A stretch of DNA of 5,667 nt from Candidatus Shapirobacteria bacterium (lineage in GTDB: Bacteria > Patescibacteriota > Microgenomatia > UBA12405 > JAHJSD01), in NCBI GenBank assembly GCA_027021145.1, contig JALUUX010000095.1, positions 1 through 5,667 of the forward strand. Direction: 5' to 3'. Each line of letters opens with the position of its first letter. The first letter of the stretch is position 1. Positions 1 through 4,837 of the stretch are shown one piece after another. Position numbers and translations under genes: made by a program. The notes below the pieces were generated by a model. It was given only the letters and a program-made list of their open reading frames with translations, ran no database searches and had not been told where the DNA came from.

Positions 1-744
1 ACTCATGGGATTGTTTTGGGTCCTGATGGCCAGAAAATGAGCAAGTCTCGCGGCAATGTCATCAATCCTGACGAAGTTTGGCAGCAGTACGGCGTTGATG
101 CCCTACGGACCTATTTAATGTTCATGGGGCCTTATGAAGGAACCACGGCCTGGAACGATAAGGCTTTGGCGGGTGTGGCTCGGTTTTTGAGGCGGTTTGA
201 AAAGTTCATCAAACAAAAGGCAAAAAACACTCCGGGAGTGGCCGAAGGTCTCTCCCGGAGTGAAGAGAGTCCAAAAAGCCTTCTTGTTGCTTTAAACAAG
301 CTGATCAAGAAAGTAGGCGACGATATTGACCACTTCTCTTTCAATACCGCCGTAGCCGCGATGATGGAATTTTTGAATCAGGCCGAAAAAGAAAAATGGC
401 CAATGACCAATGACCAAATGAAAAAATTAATTCAGCTATTGGCTCCCTTTGCCCCTTATTTAGCTGAGGAGCTTTGGTCTCAATTAGGGGGAGAGGGGAG
501 TGTTCATCAAACTACTTGGCCCCAAGTTGAGCCTCAGTTTTTAGTCGATGCCGAAGTGGAAATAGTGATCCAAGTTAATGGCAAGCTGAGGGGGACGATT
601 AGGGTGGCGGCTGATGAGGCCGCTGATCAGTCGCGACTAGAATCACTGGCTCGGCGCCAGCCGCGAGTGGCCCGCGCTCTTCAAGGAAAACAAATTAAAC
701 GGATTATTTTTCTCCCTCAAAAATTAATTAATTTTGTTGTTTAA
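1..744 (+). CDS. leuS: Leucyl-tRNA synthetase, C-terminal part (5' end outside window)
   Basis: The enzyme charges tRNA-Leu with leucine in the cytoplasm. The reading frame is open from base 1, so the true start lies upstream; about 247 residues are visible, roughly the last third of a family member of usual size (about 800-880 aa). In visible numbering, the class I ATP-binding loop KMSKS is at residues 12-16, followed by RGNVINPDE. The anticodon-binding helical domain follows, with LAPFAPYLAEELW at about 147-159. The C-terminal tRNA-binding domain has QVNGKLRG at about 191-198 and ends in a LPQKLINFVV tail typical of LeuRS. Oddities: residues about 75-90 (NTPGVAEGLSRSE and flanks) are encoded by a long hairpin and look like an insertion between two anticodon-domain helices, and a short heptamer repeat encodes PMTNDQ. 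The next gene starts 11 bp after the stop and is probably cotranscribed. The family assignment is very secure. Confidence 0.96.
   Translation, partial: THGIVLGPDGQKMSKSRGNVINPDEVWQQYGVDALRTYLMFMGPYEGTTAWNDKALAGVARFLRRFEKFIKQKAKNTPGVAEGLSRSEESPKSLLVALNKLIKKVGDDIDHFSFNTAVAAMMEFLNQAEKEKWPMTNDQMKKLIQLLAPFAPYLAEELWSQLGGEGSVHQTTWPQVEPQFLVDAEVEIVIQVNGKLRGTIRVAADEAADQSRLESLARRQPRVARALQGKQIKRIIFLPQKLINFVV
228..262 (+). repeat. Near-perfect 35-nt hairpin inside leuS
   Basis: The arms CACTCCGGGAG (228-238) and CTCCCGGAGTG (252-262) are exact reverse complements. Past one T-T mismatch (239/251) the stem continues as GGCC/GGTC (240-243 with 247-250, one G-U pair), leaving a GAA loop. All bases except the mismatch and the loop pair. 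It lies in frame within the leuS coding region, encoding about NTPGVAEGLSRSE in a surface segment of variable length in the family. It is too G+C-rich and has no T-tract, so it is not an intrinsic terminator. The best reading is a palindromic repeat element captured in the gene; copies elsewhere in the genome cannot be seen from this window. Confidence 0.75.
398..418 (+). repeat. Three-unit degenerate heptamer repeat inside leuS
   Basis: Three consecutive 7-bp units fit GRCCAAW (GGCCAAT, GACCAAT, GACCAAA). Together they make 21 bp, so seven codons are added without a frame change; the block encodes about PMTNDQM between two anticodon-domain helices. The same 7-bp periodicity is seen in argS. 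Confidence 0.6.
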
Positions 745-755
745 CAAGACAGATA

Positions 756-1280
756 ATGGGCCCTGAGCGTCGGCGTCGTTATTATCCTCCTTTTATTGGG
801 AAAGATAGAGAAAGACTTATTTTCACTGAGCGAAGGCTAGGTCCTATTGATGTTGTCAGGGTTGGAACTCCTTTTACTGATGATTTTGATCAGGCTCAAT
901 CTGATCTTGACAAATTGATTGAAGCTTTTAAGGTAGGAATAATTGCTATCGAGAGTGAGACTGATATCACTCAATGTTCATTTCCTCTATTAGGTTTAAG
1001 GGATCACGAACTGGACCATGCTCGAGTTTTATTAGCAGGTCAGGAGGGAACAGAAGTAGCTTTTGAAGTTATGGTTGTAAGACCAAGAGTTGGCAAGTTG
1101 CGACCGCGGGCTCAATTGGCTTGTGTATTTAGGGGCGCTTCATGGGAACAAGCAATTAAGGCTGCTTTGGCTCCAGAACAACCTAGTCTTGGCGATCGGG
1201 TTAGAGCGGCCTGCTTTGGAGTAGCCCAAAAATTAGCGGAAATCATTCCTTCTCTTGGTGATGAAAGCGAGCGGAGCTGA
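756..1280 (+). CDS. Hypothetical 174-aa soluble protein with an HExxH motif
   Basis: I do not recognise this protein as a named family. It starts at ATG 756, 11 bp after the leuS stop, with no Shine-Dalgarno site before it; the next internal Met is at residue 106, so this start is the only reasonable one, and translation may depend on leuS. The N-terminus is basic (ERRRR), then an alternating helix/strand pattern follows with no membrane segment or signal peptide. LRDHELDHARVLL at about 81-93 contains HELDH (84-88), matching the zinc-binding HExxH pattern on a predicted helix. A strand-rich part with repeated Arg follows (about 100-127), then a helix and APEQPSLGD (139-147). A metal-dependent or peptidase-like role is possible, but no third zinc ligand can be assigned and the motif may be chance. 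The 3' end overlaps the convergent minus-strand gene by 38 bp. Confidence 0.75.
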   Translation: MGPERRRRYYPPFIGKDRERLIFTERRLGPIDVVRVGTPFTDDFDQAQSDLDKLIEAFKVGIIAIESETDITQCSFPLLGLRDHELDHARVLLAGQEGTEVAFEVMVVRPRVGKLRPRAQLACVFRGASWEQAIKAALAPEQPSLGDRVRAACFGVAQKLAEIIPSLGDESERS

Positions 1281-1587
1281 TCGTCGCGCTTATCAAGCCT
1301 GCGATTAGTCCCGCTCCAGCGGCGATTACCAATTTCTCTGGTGGTTGACTTGAGGCCGAGGCCACGATCATTGCCTCAACTGAAATGACGAGAACGGGAA
1401 AAATACATCTTAATTGGCCTAAAGCAATAGCTGTTATTGTTTGATCGGCAAGAAACCAATGACCCATGAGAGAAAAAGCCGTTAGAATTGGTACTTGAAG
1501 CATCTCCACGGCTTGATTTAGCTGTTCAAGCGCTCCTGGCGATAAAATCACCGCCAACCCTTCTTTTCCCATAGTATATTTTATCAC
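1243..1587 (-). CDS. Small hypothetical membrane protein, about three transmembrane segments
   Basis: The family is not recognised. Hydrophobic stretches fall at about residues 31-47, 52-76 and 86-105, followed by a short charged tail (ARFHHQEKE), as in a small integral membrane protein. The GTG start at 1587 is preferred because AAAAGG lies 6 nt before it, the most ribosome-site-like sequence of any start here. The alternative is ATG at 1572 (109 aa), which has no such site. The first 30 residues look like an amphipathic helical region (SPGALEQLNQAVEML). It is the third and last gene of a minus-strand set, 46 bp after the preceding stop. Its C-terminal codons overlap the 3' end of the opposing gene by 38 bp and no terminator hairpin is evident there. 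Its membrane location and place beside a protein with two hydrophobic segments suggest an envelope-associated role, which is inference only. Confidence 0.65.
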   Translation of the reverse strand: MIKYTMGKEGLAVILSPGALEQLNQAVEMLQVPILTAFSLMGHWFLADQTITAIALGQLRCIFPVLVISVEAMIVASASSQPPEKLVIAAGAGLIAGLISATISSARFHHQEKE

Positions 1588-1633
1588 GATTTACCTTTTG
1601 AGCCAAAATCAGGGGCTGAGCGAGAAAAATTAA

Positions 1634-1954
1634 TTAGGGAGAAATAATCTTGGAAGAAAGATCCTCTCCTTTTTTCGCCTTTAATTTTATCAATTCTTTG
1701 ATTAATTCTTGGTAAGAAGCCTGCTGTTGTTCTAAGAGAAGGTTGGCGTATTGGAGCAATCTAACATCATCCCTTTTCTTTGCTTCTTCCTGAATTCTCT
1801 TAACTAATCGATCTATTATCTGATTTATCTTTTGCCACTCTTCCCAGCCACCTTCGTCTTTTTCTATCTTGGCCCACAGCTGCTTCAACTGCTCTTGCTC
1901 TTCTTGACTCAAAAATCGACTTTCTGGTTTGGTTTGCTTCTTTTTTAAAGCCAT
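1634..1954 (-). CDS. Hypothetical charged helical (coiled-coil-like) protein, 106 aa
   Basis: The family is not recognised. The protein is almost entirely Lys, Glu, Gln and Leu rich with heptad-like spacing. There are two likely helices: about residues 16-60 (SQEEQEQLKQLWAKIEK, then INQIIDRLVKRIQEE) and about 64-95 (VRLLQYANLLLEQQQASYQELIKELIKLKAKK). No membrane segment or signal peptide is seen; the N-terminus (MALKKKQTK) is basic. The ATG at 1954 is the chosen start although the AT-rich upstream sequence holds no Shine-Dalgarno site. It lies 39 bp after the stop of the 381-aa gene and 46 bp before the small membrane protein gene, all on one strand, so cotranscription is likely. Low complexity makes remote homology searches unreliable. 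It could be a scaffold or partner of the helical upstream protein; this is inference. Confidence 0.7.
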   Translation of the reverse strand: MALKKKQTKPESRFLSQEEQEQLKQLWAKIEKDEGGWEEWQKINQIIDRLVKRIQEEAKKRDDVRLLQYANLLLEQQQASYQELIKELIKLKAKKGEDLSSKIISP

Positions 1955-1993
1955 AACTTAATCTTTAGAATATTAGTTTAACTTTTAATTATT

Positions 1994-3139
1994 TTATTGC
2001 CTTTTTAAACTTTCTTGTTTGAATTTTTCCAATCTTTCTTGCGCTTCGGCCAAATTCTTTCTTGCTCTTCGAATTTTTGCCAGATCTCCGATGACCGCTC
2101 CTAATTTTCGAACAGTCCAGGCACCTGTCATTGTTATTGCGCCAAGTCCCATTGCCGCGAGTCTGGTTGTGGGTCCCAGTAGTTGCTTGAGATGATCTCC
2201 CCGACTAGTAATGACTGAGGCAACCTTGGCAGCCTGCTCTTGATTCGCTGGAGAAGCCAAGCTTTTAAGCTGATAGCTTGCCACCTGGGCAATATAGTCT
2301 ACCATTCTTATTACCCCTGCCGCTGGATCGGCGTCTTGCAGTGTTCCCTCAACTATTACTCGGCCCAGTTCAAGCAGTTGTGAGGGATGGCCTCCGGTTA
2401 CTAGTTCTACTGCACCCACTACCAGTGCCACCCCCACTAGCAGTTTGAAGGTTTGATTTCTAAGGGATCCAAAAACTTCTTTCAATTCTTGTCCTCTAGC
2501 AATTATCTCCCTTCCCATCGCCCTTAACACTCCTTCACTTAATTGGACTCCTATCATTGCTCGTATTGCCTCTCTCTGTTCTCGTGCTTCAGCAAAAACC
2601 TGGGCGATTGCTCTGAGTTCATTATCAGTTAAACTATTTAAATCTCTCTCTTGTAGGGCCTTTACAACTTCTTCCTCTTTTATTTGGGCAGTGATTAGTT
2701 CTTCTCTTTGTTCTGCTGTGCTTCGTATCAACCATCCTCGCCATTCATCTGAGTCGAGGCGGAGATTGTATTCTTGTGCTGTTCTGGTTATCTCATCATT
2801 TATGGTATCACCTACCCCTTCTGTCACTTTTCTTCGCACTGATATTCTTTCCTGTTGATTTAGGGCAATGCTCTCGGGTTCTTTTTCGATTGGTGGGGTG
2901 CCTTCTACTTGAGAAAGCGCTTCCCAGTAGTTCTCTGCTGCTTTCTCTGTTACTCTTCTTAACTTTTCAACTTGCTCCTCAGGTTCTTTCTCTGCTATAG
3001 CTTTTGTCAGCTGAGTTAGTGCGTTCCGAAATTGATCTTTTAGTGGGGTGGCCTCTCTTCTTTCCTGGTCTTGTGGTGGTGGTGTCTCCGTTACTCTTTC
3101 TTGCTGAGTAGCAGTAGTGGGAGTTAATCCTTCTGTCAT
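1994..3139 (-). CDS. Hypothetical 381-aa helical protein with two hydrophobic segments
   Basis: The family is not recognised. The architecture has five parts. A Thr/Pro/Gln/Glu-rich, probably disordered head spans residues 1-34. Charged helices with coiled-coil character follow at about 35-78 and 95-228. The first hydrophobic segment is at about 231-248 (FKLLVGVALVVGAVELV). A linker with moderately hydrophobic helices runs to about 323, and the second hydrophobic segment is at about 326-351 (LAAMGLGAITMTGAWTV onward). The tail (356-381) is a basic coiled coil (KIRRARKNLAEAQERLEK). There is no signal peptide, so the long N-terminal part and the tail would both face the cytoplasm if both segments cross the membrane. 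ATG 3139 is the start: a near-consensus promoter ends 10 nt before it and no ribosome site fits, so the mRNA is probably almost leaderless. It is the first of three minus-strand genes. No catalytic motif is visible; a structural or scaffold role is a guess. Confidence 0.8.
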   Translation of the reverse strand: MTEGLTPTTATQQERVTETPPPQDQERREATPLKDQFRNALTQLTKAIAEKEPEEQVEKLRRVTEKAAENYWEALSQVEGTPPIEKEPESIALNQQERISVRRKVTEGVGDTINDEITRTAQEYNLRLDSDEWRGWLIRSTAEQREELITAQIKEEEVVKALQERDLNSLTDNELRAIAQVFAEAREQREAIRAMIGVQLSEGVLRAMGREIIARGQELKEVFGSLRNQTFKLLVGVALVVGAVELVTGGHPSQLLELGRVIVEGTLQDADPAAGVIRMVDYIAQVASYQLKSLASPANQEQAAKVASVITSRGDHLKQLLGPTTRLAAMGLGAITMTGAWTVRKLGAVIGDLAKIRRARKNLAEAQERLEKFKQESLKRQ

Positions 3140-3149
3140 TGCTATTTTG

Positions 3150-3179
3150 ATAATAGCCTTAAAAATGGATAATTGTCAA
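3150..3179 (-). promoter_or_regulatory. Sigma70-type promoter for the three-gene minus-strand set
   Basis: On the minus strand a perfect -35 TTGACA (3179-3174) is followed after 18 bp by -10 TATTAT (3155-3150), five of six matches to consensus. Transcription should start about 7 nt past the -10 box, near 3143, only about 3-4 nt before the ATG at 3139. This predicts a nearly leaderless mRNA, consistent with the missing Shine-Dalgarno site. Confidence 0.7.
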
Positions 3180-3208
3180 GAGGATGTTTGGTTGATTCAT
3201 CTCTTACC

Positions 3209-3236
3209 AAAATCCCTGCCGATCGGCAGGGATTTT
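3209..3236. terminator. Perfect 28-bp palindrome, probable bidirectional terminator
   Basis: The sequence reads the same on both strands: an A4 tract, the arm TCCCTGCC, a GATC loop, the arm GGCAGGGA and a T4 tract (five T on the plus strand). It folds to a 12-bp stem with a four-base loop. On the minus strand it lies about 100 bp after the glycosyltransferase stop (3339) and just before the promoter of the next minus-strand gene, so it most likely ends the glycosyltransferase transcript. No plus-strand gene is seen to need it. Confidence 0.7.
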
Positions 3237-3259
3237 TGAACCTAAATCGGTTAATTCTA

Positions 3260-3290
3260 ACCAAATTTGCTGCCGATCGGCACTGATTTT
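3260..3290. repeat. Second, decayed copy of the TGCCGATCGGCA palindrome
   Basis: The same 12-bp core TGCCGATCGGCA occurs at 3271-3282, again preceded by ACCAAA and followed by GATTTT, but the inner arms no longer match (TTGC against CTGA). Aligned to the copy at 3209-3236, the two share most bases over about 30 bp, with centres 54 bp apart. It forms only a four-base-pair core hairpin, so terminator function is doubtful; a tandem duplication with one copy decaying is likely. The rest of the 199-bp gap 3140-3338 holds only the promoter and the intact palindrome. Confidence 0.55.
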
Positions 3291-3338
3291 GTTCCAGTGG
3301 CTAAGCTGATAATTCCCAGAGTCGCATCAATTAGGAAC

Positions 3339-4703
3339 TCAAATTCGGCTAAGGATATTACGGGCTAGATCCTGACTCAGCCGATCAAAAGAGTGATGGC
3401 GCCGTGCCAGGCGAAAATTAATCTCCGCCCATTCCCGGCAAAGTTGGGGCTGGCTAAGAAGGTGAAGGGCTTTTTCAGCTGCTTTTCTAATTTGTTTTCG
3501 GGGAACAAAATTAAAGCCTTGGCGGCGGTAGCTTCGTTGACCTAAGGAGATATAGCGATAACCTTCAGGCTTAATGTCGACCCGAAAAACCGGATACTCA
3601 AAGAGGACGATTGGCTTTTTAAAGAAAACTGCCTCCAGAAATTGATTGCCAAAACCCTCTTTGATTGAGGGATAAGTGACCAGATCAGCAAAAAGATAGG
3701 GGTCCCAGAAACTGAAAATTTTTTGCTTCTGGTGTTGACTTCGATGGAGAGCAATTTGGTCATGGGCCCAGATTACGGTTACTCCTTGGGCTCGAGCCAG
3801 TTGCTCAAGCTTCTCTTGATACCAGTGATAATCAAGATCAGGAAAATTGGAGCAAAAAAGCACCACTCGTGAGGTCGAAGTCAGTCGCTTCTGATTAAGG
3901 CGCCAAGGAAGGTGCTTCTTGAGCTGGCGCTTTAATTCGACGGCAAAGAGAATACTATTTTCAATCGCTTTTCGGGGGACAATTCGGGTGGCCTGGAGAA
4001 TCAAAAAATCGTTCTCCTTAAGACCAAAATGGGCCAAAAAATCTTGGTTGAATTGATCGCGCTCCAGTGGTGGTTGGTCAAAATCCCAGTAATCGCCAAT
4101 CCGTTCGGCCCTGATGGCCCGCCGACGGAGCAATTCTTTCTGATCCAGAGAATTAATTACTTGATGATGGATGAAGGAGCGCTTAGGCGGCAGTTGACTG
4201 AGGATCATTCGGACAAATCGATAAGGGCTAACTTGAAAATAATCGCGATTAAACCAAAAATCATGATTCAGGGCTAAAGAGGGAATTTGGTAGTGATCCA
4301 AGGCCCGAACCAGAGCCGTCGTGGCGGGCAAAATAAGGGGCAGGGAGAGAAGGTTATGGATCAAGAGAAAGTCAAATTGCCTTTCTTGAAATAGATGACA
4401 CCAGGCGCGGTAGTAGCGCTGCTCTAGTTGGTAATAGCGTTTCTGAGCTTCAGTAGTTGAGGCAAAGCTGCCCTTGAGAAAGCCATGGAAGATTTCTTGA
4501 GTTTGAGGGCGATCGAGGTCAAGCCAGGGGAAGTAATGACTTTCTTGGGGGTAGTGGGGGTGAATATTGCCGCCGATAAGGGTAATTTTTAGGGGATGTT
4601 TTTGAAGCAGCTTAATTCTTTTATCGATTTCCAGACTGACTCCATCTCGTTGGCCGAGGCGAAAATGAATGATACCCAGGTGTTTTTTTCCGCCCAACCC
4701 CAC
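3339..4703 (-). CDS. GT4-like (GT-B fold) glycosyltransferase, 454 aa
   Basis: A retaining glycosyltransferase of the RfaB/GT4 type is expected to move a sugar from a nucleotide-sugar donor onto a glycan, lipid or small acceptor at the cytoplasmic face. The N-terminal half begins GIIHFRLGQRDGVSLEIDKR (residues 10-29), the usual acceptor-side opening with a Gly-rich loop, followed by TLIGG (41-45). The C-terminal domain opens with ILQATRIVPRKAIEN (235-249), where R240 and K245 are placed like the Arg/Lys pair that binds donor phosphates. It ends with TYPSIKEGFGNQFLEA (343-358), holding the E-x7-E motif (E349, E357). Length fits the family. No signal peptide or membrane segment is seen. The GTG start at 4703 is chosen because the family opening lies only 9 residues in and no better start exists; no separate ribosome site is evident. 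It stands alone, divergent from argS. Donor and acceptor cannot be told from sequence. Confidence 0.85.
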   Translation of the reverse strand: MGLGGKKHLGIIHFRLGQRDGVSLEIDKRIKLLQKHPLKITLIGGNIHPHYPQESHYFPWLDLDRPQTQEIFHGFLKGSFASTTEAQKRYYQLEQRYYRAWCHLFQERQFDFLLIHNLLSLPLILPATTALVRALDHYQIPSLALNHDFWFNRDYFQVSPYRFVRMILSQLPPKRSFIHHQVINSLDQKELLRRRAIRAERIGDYWDFDQPPLERDQFNQDFLAHFGLKENDFLILQATRIVPRKAIENSILFAVELKRQLKKHLPWRLNQKRLTSTSRVVLFCSNFPDLDYHWYQEKLEQLARAQGVTVIWAHDQIALHRSQHQKQKIFSFWDPYLFADLVTYPSIKEGFGNQFLEAVFFKKPIVLFEYPVFRVDIKPEGYRYISLGQRSYRRQGFNFVPRKQIRKAAEKALHLLSQPQLCREWAEINFRLARRHHSFDRLSQDLARNILSRI

Positions 4704-4707
4704 CTTA

Positions 4708-4741
4708 ATTCTAGATAAACTCAGAGACCTCTTTTTGTCAA
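4708..4741 (-). promoter_or_regulatory. Candidate promoter region for the glycosyltransferase gene
   Basis: A perfect -35 TTGACA sits at 4741-4736 on the minus strand. The -10 box is unclear: at the usual 17-18 bp spacing only TTATCT or TATCTA is found, both poor, while the good match TAGAAT (4713-4708) is 22 bp away and only 4 nt before the GTG. Either choice puts the transcript start at or beside the start codon. Confidence 0.4.
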
Positions 4742-4772
4742 GGCTTGGTTTTCCAACTTACCCGTAAATTTC

Positions 4773-4785
4773 AACTTGACAAGTT
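4773..4785. promoter_or_regulatory. Inverted repeat AACTTGACAAGTT, possible operator
   Basis: Two perfect six-base arms (AACTTG and CAAGTT) flank one central A, midway in the 134-bp gap between two divergent genes. TTGACAAG recurs as CTGACAAG 21 bp downstream (4797-4804). The spacing of about two helical turns suits a protein-binding site, but no regulator is known here and chance is possible. Confidence 0.35.
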
Positions 4786-4821
4786 AAAATTTGAGCCTGA
4801 CAAGAAATTGACCCGTTGTTT

Positions 4822-4830
4822 TGCTAGAAT
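4822..4830 (+). promoter_or_regulatory. Extended -10 promoter of argS, predicting a leaderless mRNA
   Basis: TGC directly followed by TAGAAT is an extended -10 element (TGn plus five of six matches to TATAAT). Counting seven bases on from 4830 puts the transcript start at about 4837, one base before the ATG at 4838. A -35 box at normal spacing is lacking, which extended -10 promoters tolerate; CTGACA (4797-4802) is 22 bp away. No Shine-Dalgarno site lies before the ATG. Confidence 0.5.
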
Positions 4831-4837
4831 ATTAACA

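Noticed and set aside
132..344. Open frame on the minus strand inside leuS
   Set aside because: It lies opposite strongly conserved LeuRS coding sequence and has no family-like pattern or start signals.
1573..1578. TATACT -10-like box just before ATG 1572 on the minus strand
   Set aside because: There is no -35 box, the gene is within a likely operon, and the GTG 15 bp upstream has a better ribosome site.
2776..3000. Leu/Phe-rich plus-strand open frame resembling a membrane protein
   Set aside because: It is the antisense of a Glu/Gln/Arg-rich coding stretch; reading such DNA backwards yields Leu/Ser/Phe-rich translations by composition alone.
3542..3763. Second minus-strand frame within the glycosyltransferase
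   Set aside because: It sits wholly inside the gene that carries the E-x7-E motif in another frame.
4029..4277. Plus-strand 82-codon frame opposite the glycosyltransferase
   Set aside because: It is antisense to a continuous GT-B protein, with no independent coding evidence.
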